NCBI RefSeq assembly: GCF_040783535.2
Contig: NZ_JBFONW020000001.1
Span: 992,001-1,056,000, forward strand
Length of the DNA stretch: 64,000 nt
Direction of reading: 5' to 3'
DNA from: Aestuariibius insulae
GTDB taxonomy: Bacteria > Pseudomonadota > Alphaproteobacteria > Rhodobacterales > Rhodobacteraceae
Made by a program: the position numbers and the translations under genes. Of the stretch, positions 45,117-52,711 are shown piece by piece. The stretch's first letter is position 1. Every line of letters begins with the position of its first letter. Below the pieces are notes generated by a model. That model was given only the letters and a program-made list of their open reading frames with translations. It made no database searches and had not been told where the DNA came from.

Positions 45117-45374
45117 ATGGCAAAGACCCCAAGCCCCTGCATCGACGTGTGCAAGTTCAAGCGTGAAGGCCATTGCATCGGCTGCTCGATGACAAAGGCG
45201 CAAAAGTCGCTCTTCAAGGAGTTGAAGAAGAACAAGCATCGCGACGCCTTTGTCGAAATGCTCGTGGGTCAGCAATCCCGGCTCGGGCGCTACAAGCATT
45301 GGGCGCCCGAATACCTCAAGAAATGCATGAAGAAAAAAGCCAAGCCGGTCAGGGCCGTCCGAAAGGCCGCCTAG
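45117..45374 (+). CDS. DUF1289 family protein
   Basis: 85-residue protein with the DUF1289 Cys motif: SPCIDVCKFKREGHCIGCSMT gives CX3C and CX2C patterns (C at 8, 12, 20 and 23), likely a metal site, followed by a Lys-rich tail. Role unknown; DUF1289 proteins are widespread in Proteobacteria. Lies between imelysin and convergent dps, 71 bp after imelysin. Confidence 0.88.
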   Translation: MAKTPSPCIDVCKFKREGHCIGCSMTKAQKSLFKELKKNKHRDAFVEMLVGQQSRLGRYKHWAPEYLKKCMKKKAKPVRAVRKAA

Positions 45375-45385
45375 CTGGTGGACAT

Positions 45386-45414
45386 GAAAAAAGGCCGCAC
45401 GGATATGCGGCCTT
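45386..45414. terminator. Bidirectional terminator between DUF1289 and dps
   Basis: AAAGGCCGCA pairs with TGCGGCCTTT around CGGATA. On the minus strand the stem is followed by T6, so it is strongest for dps; on the plus strand the tail is TTTCTC. Confidence 0.88.
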
Positions 45415-45436
45415 TCTCAATCCGGATCAGTGCCGC

Positions 45437-45907
45437 TTAGCGCAGGTGGCTTCTGAGAAACCACGCGAATTTCTCATGCACTTCGCCGCGCGCGATGCAC
45501 AGATCCTCGGTGAGCGTATCTCCGTGATTCGCGGCCAACTCGCCGCAGCCCGCAACCGTCGACGCCAGCGTCTCCTGCGCGGACAGCATCATGGCGATCA
45601 TGTCCTTGTCGGTGGCGTGACCGTCATGCTCGGCGACCTTCGATCGCTTCAGCATAACCTCAAGCATGCCCTCCGCATGTCCGTCGAGCGCCTTGATACG
45701 CTCCGCAAGATCGTCCTGCGCGACGAAATGATCCTCGTAGATCTTCTGGAACAGATCGTGAAGCGGGCCAAAGGCCATACCGGTCACGTTCCAATGGAAG
45801 TTCTGTGCAAGCATCGTCGTCACGGCCGTTTCGGCAACACTCTGGTTCAGTGCTTCGACGATTTCTGTTTTGGCATCGGTCGACAATGCGACTGCTGTCT
45901 GCGTCAT
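45437..45907 (-). CDS. dps: Dps-family DNA-binding ferritin-like protein
   Basis: 156-residue mini-ferritin that oxidises and stores iron and shields DNA. The ferroxidase signature NFHWNVTGMAFGPLHDLFQKIYEDHFVAQDDLAERI (36-71) carries His38, His50 and the acidic ligands; the remaining helices fit a 12-mer subunit. The ATG at 45907 is chosen; the longer frame upstream crosses the promoter. An Irr-type box lies 100 bp upstream, so iron-dependent control fits. Confidence 0.93.
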   Translation of the reverse strand: MTQTAVALSTDAKTEIVEALNQSVAETAVTTMLAQNFHWNVTGMAFGPLHDLFQKIYEDHFVAQDDLAERIKALDGHAEGMLEVMLKRSKVAEHDGHATDKDMIAMMLSAQETLASTVAGCGELAANHGDTLTEDLCIARGEVHEKFAWFLRSHLR

Positions 45908-45972
45908 GATATGTCCCTGATGTTCAGTTTTTCGCTTGCTTGCCGGGAACGGCTGGCTGGCTTGCTGCTTAA

Positions 45973-46022
45973 CAAATAGCAAGGCAGCCGCCCGAGGCAA
46001 GCCCTATTTAGAATAATTCTAA
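45973..46022 (-). promoter_or_regulatory. dps promoter with Irr iron control element
   Basis: Palindrome TTTAGAA-TAA-TTCTAA at 46007-46022 matches the iron control element of Irr (TTTAGAA N3 TTCTAAA) in all but the last base. On the minus strand it lies directly before TTGCCT (45995-46000), followed 16 bp later by TATTTG (45973-45978), a fair sigma-70 promoter for dps. Confidence 0.78.
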
Positions 46023-46444
46023 GTTAGGGCGAACGGCAGGGAGATCCGCGTGACGAGAAACCGGATATGGCGGTGATGCTCCCGGGGCAGGCGCGATCTT
46101 AGAAGAAATGCGGCGCTGTCTTCGTCGCTCTGCGCAAGCGCGGCAGCCAACCGCAACAGCCACGCCTCGTCGAAAGAGTGCTCCCGCGTTCCGGGCCGGA
46201 ACAGGATGGCGCGCTGACCCAGCGCGTCGCTCAGGCACAGGATCAGCGCCTCCGCATGCGCCCGAAAGGACGAGTGTCGGTCCAGAGACAGCAGCGCGCA
46301 GGCTTCGAACAGATCCGTGCGGGCTTTTGCCCGGCAGCCCAGCGCGACGAACCGCACATGGTTCAGGAAGGCGTCCGCGCTCCGATCCGACGGAACGGCA
46401 TCGGGCCAGCTCCAGTCGATCTGCTGTTTGCTGAGTGCCACCAT
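46019..46444 (-). CDS. Hypothetical protein, 141 residues
   Basis: Soluble helical protein with LNHVRFVALGCRAKARTDLFEACALLSLDR near 25-55 and EHHRHIRFLVTRISLPF at the end. The last 4 bp overlap the Irr box. No family recognised. It lies between dps and the di-haem gene, divergent from the latter by 70 bp. Confidence 0.65.
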   Translation of the reverse strand: MVALSKQQIDWSWPDAVPSDRSADAFLNHVRFVALGCRAKARTDLFEACALLSLDRHSSFRAHAEALILCLSDALGQRAILFRPGTREHSFDEAWLLRLAAALAQSDEDSAAFLLRSRLPREHHRHIRFLVTRISLPFALT

Positions 46445-46485
46445 CTTTGCGTTTCTCCAGGCTCAGGCGTGCTATCCGCTCGCCA

Positions 46486-46514
46486 ATCCTAATTCCTGAG
46501 TATATTTATAGGAT
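46486..46514 (+). promoter_or_regulatory. Inverted repeat abutting the DHOR start
   Basis: ATCCTA (46486-91) and TAGGAT (46509-14) flank an AT-rich core including CCTGAGTATATTTA, ending at the ATG. The arrangement hints at an iron or Fe-S responsive operator of the Rhodobacterales type, but consensus agreement is only my impression. Confidence 0.35.
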
Positions 46515-48038
46515 ATGTCGCGTCTCACAAGAACCATTGCTGTCTTGGCTGCTGTTTTCGCAGCGTCCAGTTCAGTTTACGCTCAGGATCTTCAGGATTT
46601 ACACCTGCAAATTGTCCCACGCACCCCTCAAGAGGCGGCGCGGATCGCGAATGTGACCCGGCCTGCGACGGAATTCGAGATGGCGGAACCTTTCGAGGCG
46701 AATCAGGCCGGGGCGGCGACGGTCCGTTCGTCCGGCACCCGAGACGCCTTCAGCCAGCCCTCGGCCAATATCAGTTTCGAACGCGAACTCGACTTCAAAG
46801 TCGGCAACGGCCTCTTTAAAAAGCTCTGGGTCTCGTCGCCGTCCTCCACCCTTGCCTCCGACGGGCTGGGGCCGCTTTACAACGCACGGTCCTGCCAGCG
46901 GTGCCATCTCAAGGATGGACGCGGCCACCCGCCAGACGGGCCCGAGGACAGCCGTGTGTCGATGATCGCGCGCCTGTCGATCCCGGGTGGCCCCGATTTC
47001 GGCGAGATACAGGATTATCTGAACTCCGCCCCAGACCCCACCTATGGCGGCCAGTTGCAGGACTTCACCGTCGCTGGTCACCCGGCCGAAGGCAGGCTCG
47101 CGATCCGCTATACCGAAGAGCCGATCTCTTTGTCAGAGGGGGAAACCGCCAGCCTCCGGCGGCCCACTTATGCGATTGAGGATCTTGGCTACGGCCCGCT
47201 TCATCCGGATATGATGCTCTCACCGCGTGTCGCGCCGCAGATGATCGGTCTCGGACTGCTCGATGCGATCCCCGCCGCCGACATCCTCGCCCTTGCCGAT
47301 CCGGGCGATCTCGATGGTGACCGGATTTCCGGTCGCGCCCAGATCGTACTGTCTCAAGAGCACGGCGTGCCCATGCTCGGGCGCTTCGGGCTCAAGGCGG
47401 GCCAGCCATCGGTGAAAGAGCAATCCGCCTCCGCCTTCTCCGGCGATATCGGAATTTCGACAACGCTGTTCCCGGCGGCCTATGGCGATTGCACCGAGGC
47501 GCAATCGGCCTGCCGCACCGCACCCCACGGCGAGACGGCGATCCACGACAACGCCGAGATCGGCGATGAAGGGCTCGACCTTGTGACCTTCTACGCCTCC
47601 AATCTCGGCGTGCCCGCCCGCCGCGATGTGGACGATCCCGAGGTTTTACATGGCAAGCGCATCTTCTACGACACCGGCTGCATAGCCTGCCATACCCCGA
47701 AATTCGTCACCCATCGTCTCGCCCGCCAGCCAGAGCAAAGCTTCCAGCTGATCTGGCCCTATACCGACATGCTCCTGCACAATATGGGGCCCGGCCTGGC
47801 CGACAACCGTCCGGAGGTGCGCGCGACCGGCCGGGAGTGGCGCACGCCGCCGCTTTGGGGGATCGGGCTCACCCGTCAGGTCTCGGGCCATACCTATTTC
47901 CTGCATGACGGGCGGGCACGGTCGCTGCTTGAAGCCGTGCTCTGGCACGGCGGCGAAGCCGAAGCGCAAAAGCAGGCGGTCGTCGAGATGCCGAAAGCCG
48001 ATCGCGCCGCTCTCATTCGTTTTCTTGAAAGTCTCTAG
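46515..48038 (+). CDS. Di-haem oxidoreductase family protein (DUF1111)
   Basis: 507-residue exported c-type cytochrome of the DHOR family, related to cytochrome c peroxidase. Signal peptide about 1-23 (SSVYAQD). Two haem motifs: CQRCH at 127-131 and CIACH at 389-393. The second is followed by HTPKFVTH with a possible Met/His ligand. In imelysin gene clusters DHOR is the constant redox partner. Ribosome site is weak (AGGA 2 bp before ATG). The next gene starts 3 bp after its stop. Confidence 0.9.
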   Translation: MSRLTRTIAVLAAVFAASSSVYAQDLQDLHLQIVPRTPQEAARIANVTRPATEFEMAEPFEANQAGAATVRSSGTRDAFSQPSANISFERELDFKVGNGLFKKLWVSSPSSTLASDGLGPLYNARSCQRCHLKDGRGHPPDGPEDSRVSMIARLSIPGGPDFGEIQDYLNSAPDPTYGGQLQDFTVAGHPAEGRLAIRYTEEPISLSEGETASLRRPTYAIEDLGYGPLHPDMMLSPRVAPQMIGLGLLDAIPAADILALADPGDLDGDRISGRAQIVLSQEHGVPMLGRFGLKAGQPSVKEQSASAFSGDIGISTTLFPAAYGDCTEAQSACRTAPHGETAIHDNAEIGDEGLDLVTFYASNLGVPARRDVDDPEVLHGKRIFYDTGCIACHTPKFVTHRLARQPEQSFQLIWPYTDMLLHNMGPGLADNRPEVRATGREWRTPPLWGIGLTRQVSGHTYFLHDGRARSLLEAVLWHGGEAEAQKQAVVEMPKADRAALIRFLESL

Positions 48039-48040
48039 AT

Positions 48041-49000
48041 ATGCGCCTTGCCCTTGCTCTCTCCCTCGTCGCAGCCCCTGCTTTCGCGGATGTGGATGCC
48101 GCCCTCGACCGCCATATCCTCCCTGGCCATCTCAAGCTTGCCGAGACAACCGCCACGCTCGCAGCCGCCGCAGAAGAGGACTGCACGCCAGAGCCTCTTA
48201 AGGCGCCATTCAACACCGCCTATGACGCTTGGCTCGGTGTCAGCCACATCCAGTTCGGACCAATCGAGGATCAGGGTCTGTCACTTGCTATGGCCTTCTG
48301 GCCCGATCCGAAGGACAGGACGGGCAAGGCCCTTCGCGACCTCGCATCGGCAACCGATCCGATCGTCGATGATCCGGACAGCTTCGGCGAGGTATCGGTG
48401 GCGGCGCAGGGCTTCACCGCCCTGGAACGCCTCCTTTACGAGTCGCAAACCGATCCTGACTATGCGTGCCAGCTTGCGGTGGCTATCGCGCGCGATCTCG
48501 CCCGCAAATCGACCCTCCTCGAAGAAGGGTGGGAGGATCACGCGACCCTTCTCCGCGACGCCGGAGCGAATGCGCGCTACCAGTCCGACCTCGAAGCACA
48601 GCGAGCGCTCTTCACCGCTCTTTCGACCGGCCTGGAATTCCTGCACGACCAGCGCCTCGGCCGTCCACTGGGGACATTCGATCGCCCCCGACCGGCCCGA
48701 GCGGAGGCGCGGCGGTCCGGCCGCACCCTGCGCCATATCAAGCTGAGCCTCGCGGCGCTCGAAGATTTGACCACGACCATGGCCGCAGACACGCCCCAGA
48801 CGCAGGCCGCCTTCGCCGAGGCCCGCGCCCGTGCGGCAGCGCTCAACGATCCCACGTTGGCGGGCGTTGCGGATCCCGCCTCGCGGTTCAAGATCGAGGT
48901 CCTCCAGCAGGCGGTCCGCGCCGTTCAGCTCGCCGTTATCGAAGAGATCGGAAACCCCCTTGGCATTCAGGCCGGGTTCAACGCGCTGGACGGCGACTGA
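48041..49000 (+). CDS. Second imelysin-family protein, diverged motif
   Basis: 319-residue imelysin relative with a short signal peptide (about 1-16, APAFAD). The motif position reads GFTALERLLYE, so the His of GxHxxE is Thr; this group may not bind metal like the first paralogue. WGVSHIQFGPIED near 65-80 is typical. Sits between DHOR and DUF1513 with 2-3 bp spacing and TGATG overlap, a fixed operon arrangement in Proteobacteria. Confidence 0.88.
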   Translation: MRLALALSLVAAPAFADVDAALDRHILPGHLKLAETTATLAAAAEEDCTPEPLKAPFNTAYDAWLGVSHIQFGPIEDQGLSLAMAFWPDPKDRTGKALRDLASATDPIVDDPDSFGEVSVAAQGFTALERLLYESQTDPDYACQLAVAIARDLARKSTLLEEGWEDHATLLRDAGANARYQSDLEAQRALFTALSTGLEFLHDQRLGRPLGTFDRPRPARAEARRSGRTLRHIKLSLAALEDLTTTMAADTPQTQAAFAEARARAAALNDPTLAGVADPASRFKIEVLQQAVRAVQLAVIEEIGNPLGIQAGFNALDGD

Positions 49001-50052
49001 TGCTCTCGCGACGGGGATTTGTCGCCGGGCTCAGCGCCTTGGCTGCACCGGTGCCGGGATGGGCCGCAGTGGGCAGCCCTGTCGCTCTCAGCGGCGCGCG
49101 CCGCCCGGACGGGTCCTTCGCTCTCACCGGCTTGCGCCAGGACGGGAGCCTCGCCTTCACCATCCCGCTTCCCGCCCGCGCCCATGCGGGCGCAGCGCAC
49201 CCCACCCGCGCCGAAGCGGTCGTGATCGCCCGCCGACCGGGAACCTTCGCGCTGGTCCTCGATTGCGCGCAAGGCATCGTGCGCAGGCAGCTGGAAGCCC
49301 CCGAAGGGCGGCATTTCTACGGTCATGCGGCCTTTTCCGAAGACGGCGCGCTGCTCTTCACGACCGAAAACGACTATGCTAGCGGGGCAGGGCGGATCGG
49401 CGTCTGGGACCGGCGTCTTGGCTATGCGCGCATCGATGAATTCCCCTCCGGCGGGATCGGACCGCACGAGATCATCCGCATAGGCGGGGGCAGGCTCGCC
49501 GTCGCCAATGGCGGCATCCGGACCCATCCGAAAACGGGTCGCGAGAAGCTCAATCTGGATAAGATGCAGCCGAACCTCACGATCCTCCGCAATTCGGGAT
49601 CCATCCTGCAGCAGGTCCAGCCCAAGGCTCATCAGAACTCCCTGCGCCATATCGCAGCCGACCGGCAGGGTCGCATCGCCGTCGGTTTCCAGTGGCAAGG
49701 CGATCCGTTCGACGCCCCTCCGCTTGTCGCTCTCTACGAGGACGGAACGCTCACCGATTTGACACCGGACATCGAACAGATGCGCAACCTGGGCGCCTAT
49801 ATCGGCAGCGTTTCGACCCATAGCGCAGGCATCGCGGTCTCCGCCCCCCGCAGCGGACGGGTCGCGCTTCTTGGCCAGAACGGAACGGTCATCGTTTCCC
49901 AACATGCGCCCGATATCTGCGGTCTGTGCAGAACGACCGACCAGACCCTGGCCACCGACGGAAACGGTCGGATCTACCGGCTGGACGACACCGGCCTCAC
50001 GCGGCTTGCCGAACATCCTCTCGCCTTCGACAACCATCTGGTCCCACTCTGA
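49000..50052 (+). CDS. DUF1513 beta-propeller protein, Tat-exported
   Basis: 350-residue protein beginning at the ATG overlapping the imelysin stop. Tat signal SRRGFVAG (3-10) and hydrophobic stretch to PGWAAV. Domain DUF1513 with repeated strands typical of a seven-bladed propeller; HFYGHAAFSEDGALLFTTENDY near 105-125 is the conserved core, and NGGIRTHPKTGREKLNLDKMQPNL near 168-190 is another. Likely periplasmic. Together with DHOR and imelysin it forms a presumed iron handling unit of unknown chemistry. Confidence 0.88.
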   Translation: MLSRRGFVAGLSALAAPVPGWAAVGSPVALSGARRPDGSFALTGLRQDGSLAFTIPLPARAHAGAAHPTRAEAVVIARRPGTFALVLDCAQGIVRRQLEAPEGRHFYGHAAFSEDGALLFTTENDYASGAGRIGVWDRRLGYARIDEFPSGGIGPHEIIRIGGGRLAVANGGIRTHPKTGREKLNLDKMQPNLTILRNSGSILQQVQPKAHQNSLRHIAADRQGRIAVGFQWQGDPFDAPPLVALYEDGTLTDLTPDIEQMRNLGAYIGSVSTHSAGIAVSAPRSGRVALLGQNGTVIVSQHAPDICGLCRTTDQTLATDGNGRIYRLDDTGLTRLAEHPLAFDNHLVPL

Positions 50053-50100
50053 CCGCCCCTCCTTTCGTCAGGGAAAGGACCGGGGGCCATGCACGCCCCT

Positions 50101-50144
50101 ATCATGTTACAAAAACCATGATGATTTATATCCCGTAACATGAT
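50101..50144. promoter_or_regulatory. Perfect 10-bp inverted repeat before paaA
   Basis: ATCATGTTAC (50101-50110) and GTAACATGAT (50135-50144) are exact inverted copies, centres 34 bp apart (about three helix turns). The site is 68-111 bp before the paaA start. Likely operator of paaABCDE, possibly for PaaX, encoded at the far end of the run. Confidence 0.65.
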
Positions 50145-50211
50145 AAACTGATGAGTGAACGCAGCGCCTGTGACTGGCAGCGGCAAACCGCACGATTGAA
50201 GGAGCCAAGGC

Positions 50212-51189
50212 ATGTACGCACAGATGGTGACGTCCGAGGCGACCAAGGACAGCCCTGAGAAACTGGCCGCCTTTCAGGCCCGGATCGATGCCGGCGAACA
50301 GATCGAGCCGAAGGACTGGATGCCCGAGGGCTATCGCAAGACCCTGATCCGGCAGATCGGGCAGCATGCCCATTCCGAGATCGTCGGCCAACTCCCCGAG
50401 GGCAACTGGATCACCCGGGCCCCGACGCTCGAGCGTAAGGCGAACCTTCTGGCCAAAGTCCAGGACGAGGCGGGACACGGACTTTACCTTTATTGCGCCG
50501 CCGAGACATTGGGCGTCACGCGCGACGAGCTGACCCGGATGCTGCTCGATGGCCGGATGAAATATTCGTCGATCTTCAACTATCCCACCCTCACCTGGGC
50601 CGATATGGGCGCTGTCGGCTGGCTGGTCGACGGGGCCGCGATCATGAACCAGGTGCCGCTCCAACGCACCTCCTACGGTCCCTATGCCCGCGCCATGGTC
50701 CGGATCTGCAAGGAGGAAAGCTTTCACCAAAGACAGGGCTTTCACATCATGATGGCGATGGCGGGCGGAAGCTCCGACCAGCGCCGGATGGCGCAGGATG
50801 CCCTGAACCGCTTCTGGTTTCCCGCCCTGATGATGTTCGGCCCCTCCGACAAGGACAGCGTTCACTCCGCGCAGTCCATGGCGTGGAAGATCAAGATGAA
50901 CACCAATGACGAGCTGCGCCAGAAATTCGTGGACGAAACGGTGCCCCAGGCCGAATACCTTGGCCTGACCATTCCCGATCCGGACCTCGCATGGAACGAG
51001 GAGGAGGGGCATTACAGCTTCACCGAACCAGACTGGAGCGAGTTTTTCGAAGTCATCGCGGGCAACGGCCCCTGCAATGTCGACCGGATAACCGCCCGCC
51101 GAACCGCATGGGACGACGGCGCTTGGGTCCGCGACGCCTTGATGGCACATGCCGAGAAATCCGCCGCGCGCAAGATGGCGGCGGAATAG
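50212..51189 (+). CDS. paaA: Phenylacetyl-CoA 1,2-epoxidase subunit PaaA
   Basis: Catalytic di-iron subunit of the PaaABCE multicomponent epoxidase. 325 residues. Di-iron ligands are seen in VQDEAGHGLYLYCAAE near 84-100 and CKEESFHQRQGFH near 166-180 (EXXH patterns). Starts ATG 50212 after GAAGGAG. First of paaABCDE, preceded by a perfect inverted repeat. Confidence 0.96.
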   Translation: MYAQMVTSEATKDSPEKLAAFQARIDAGEQIEPKDWMPEGYRKTLIRQIGQHAHSEIVGQLPEGNWITRAPTLERKANLLAKVQDEAGHGLYLYCAAETLGVTRDELTRMLLDGRMKYSSIFNYPTLTWADMGAVGWLVDGAAIMNQVPLQRTSYGPYARAMVRICKEESFHQRQGFHIMMAMAGGSSDQRRMAQDALNRFWFPALMMFGPSDKDSVHSAQSMAWKIKMNTNDELRQKFVDETVPQAEYLGLTIPDPDLAWNEEEGHYSFTEPDWSEFFEVIAGNGPCNVDRITARRTAWDDGAWVRDALMAHAEKSAARKMAAE

Positions 51190-51192
51190 ACC

Positions 51193-51573
51193 ATGAGCAA
51201 AGAATGGCCCCTCTGGGAAGTCTTCATCCGAGGCCAGCACGGGATGAGCCACCGCCACGTCGGCTCTCTTCACGCCGCCGATGCTGAACACGCGATCAGG
51301 AACGCGCGGGATGTCTATACCCGCCGCAATGAAGGCGTCAGCATCTGGGTGGTCGAAGCGGACCGGATCACCGCCTCAAGCCCGTCGGAGAAAGGCCCGA
51401 TGTACGATCCGGCCCGCGACAAGATCTATCGCCATCCGACCTTCTACGACATCCCGGACGATGTTGGGAAATGTGATGACCCCTCTCCTCGAATTTCTCC
51501 TGCGGCAAGGCGACAATACCCTGGTTCTGGGGCACCGCATGTCCGAATGGTGCGGCATCGCACCCGCCCTTGA
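51193..51573 (+). CDS. paaB: PaaB with apparent C-terminal frameshift extension
   Basis: Structural subunit of the PaaABCE epoxidase. The first 92 residues match PaaB throughout (WPLWEVFIRGQHGMSHRHVGSLHAADAEHA and HPTFYDIPDDVG). Homologues end 2-3 residues after this point. Here the sequence reads GGGAAATGTGATG, where one C is probably missing from GGGAACATGTGATG; the frame then runs 34 codons more across paaC. The extension (KCDDPSPRIS onward) is not homologous. Either a real one-base deletion with a mildly extended subunit, or a sequencing error at 51469-51471. Confidence 0.85.
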   Translation: MSKEWPLWEVFIRGQHGMSHRHVGSLHAADAEHAIRNARDVYTRRNEGVSIWVVEADRITASSPSEKGPMYDPARDKIYRHPTFYDIPDDVGKCDDPSPRISPAARRQYPGSGAPHVRMVRHRTRP

Positions 51574-52228
51574 AGAGGATATCGCGCTCACGAATACCGC
51601 GCTTGATCTCATCGGGCAGACCCAGCTCTGGCTCGCCTACGCAGCCGAGGTTGAAGACGCGGGCCGGTCGGCCAACGATCTCGCCTTCCTGCGCGATCCT
51701 TATGATTTCCGGAACCTGCTGATGCTCGAGGCACCCAATGCAGATTTCGGCCGGACGCTGATGCGGCAGTTTCTCTTCGATGCGTTTCAGGTCCCCTGGC
51801 TGACCGCGCTGTCAGGCAGCTCCGACCCCCGCATCGCCGAGATCGCGGCGAAATCGGTGAAGGAGGCGCTCTACCATCTCGACCGCTCCTCCGGGACGGT
51901 GATCGCCCTTGGCGACGGCACCGAGGAAAGCCAGAGCCGCATGCAGGCCGCGCTGGACTACCTCTGGCCCTATACCGGCGAGATGTTCGCCGATGACGCG
52001 ACCGACGCCGCCATGGCGGACACCGGCATCGCGCCGATGCCGTCGGCAATGCAGTCTGCATGGCAGGTAAAGACGGAAGAGGTGCTGGCCAAAGCCTGCC
52101 TGACAAGGCCGGACAGCTCCTTCGCCCAATCGGGCGGTCGCACCGGCCGTCGCCATACCGAGCATCTGGGTCACATGCTGGCCACGATGCAGACCCTGCA
52201 ACGCTCCTATCCCGGAGCGGTCTGGTAG
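51476..52228 (+). CDS. paaC: PaaC subunit of phenylacetyl-CoA epoxidase
   Basis: 250-residue structural partner of PaaA, ferritin-like fold with degenerate metal site. Signature NTLVLGHRMSEWCGIAPALEEDIALTNTALDLIGQ near 12-45 is clear, and HTEHLGHMLATMQTLQRSYPGAVW ends the protein. ATG at 51476; an in-frame GTG at 51473 is also possible. Its 5' end lies inside the extended reading frame of paaB. Confidence 0.95.
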   Translation: MTPLLEFLLRQGDNTLVLGHRMSEWCGIAPALEEDIALTNTALDLIGQTQLWLAYAAEVEDAGRSANDLAFLRDPYDFRNLLMLEAPNADFGRTLMRQFLFDAFQVPWLTALSGSSDPRIAEIAAKSVKEALYHLDRSSGTVIALGDGTEESQSRMQAALDYLWPYTGEMFADDATDAAMADTGIAPMPSAMQSAWQVKTEEVLAKACLTRPDSSFAQSGGRTGRRHTEHLGHMLATMQTLQRSYPGAVW

Positions 52229-52229
52229 G

Positions 52230-52700
52230 ATGGCTGTGGCCCGCGCGATAGACGAGGCGCAGATCTGGGAATGGCTCGAAAGCGTGCCCGACCCCGAGAT
52301 CCCGGTCATCTCGGTCGTCGATCTGGGCGTGGTGCGCGATGTTCGCGTCAAGGACGATACCGTCGAGGTGACGATCACCCCAACCTATTCGGGCTGCCCC
52401 GCCATGGCCGTGATCGCGCTCGATATCGAAACGGCACTGGCTCAAAGCGGCGTTCAGGCGGTCCGCCTGACGACCCGCATCGCGCCGCCCTGGACGACGG
52501 ACTGGCTGTCGGACAAAGGCCGCGCGCAGCTGGAACGCTACGGCATCGCGCCGCCTCAGGCCGCCGGAGGTCCCAAGCGCTGCCCGCAATGCCATTCGAC
52601 GGCCACCGAGAGGATCAGCCAGTTCGGCTCGACGCCCTGCAAGGCCCTGTGGCGCTGCACTGACTGCCTCGAGCCGTTCGACTATTTCAAATGTATCTGA
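52230..52700 (+). CDS. paaD: PaaD Fe-S maturation/assembly protein
   Basis: 156-residue member of the MIP18/SufT-like family (DUF59 domain about 10-90: VPDPEIPVISVVDLGVVRDV with the PTYSGCPAM core) plus a Cys-rich C-terminal end: CPQCHSTATERISQFGSTPCKALWRCTDCLEPF with four Cys pairs, as in PaaD. Needed for assembly of the PaaE/PaaA cofactors in other bacteria. The Cys motif ends KCI. Confidence 0.94.
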   Translation: MAVARAIDEAQIWEWLESVPDPEIPVISVVDLGVVRDVRVKDDTVEVTITPTYSGCPAMAVIALDIETALAQSGVQAVRLTTRIAPPWTTDWLSDKGRAQLERYGIAPPQAAGGPKRCPQCHSTATERISQFGSTPCKALWRCTDCLEPFDYFKCI

Positions 52701-52711
52701 AGACGCAGACC

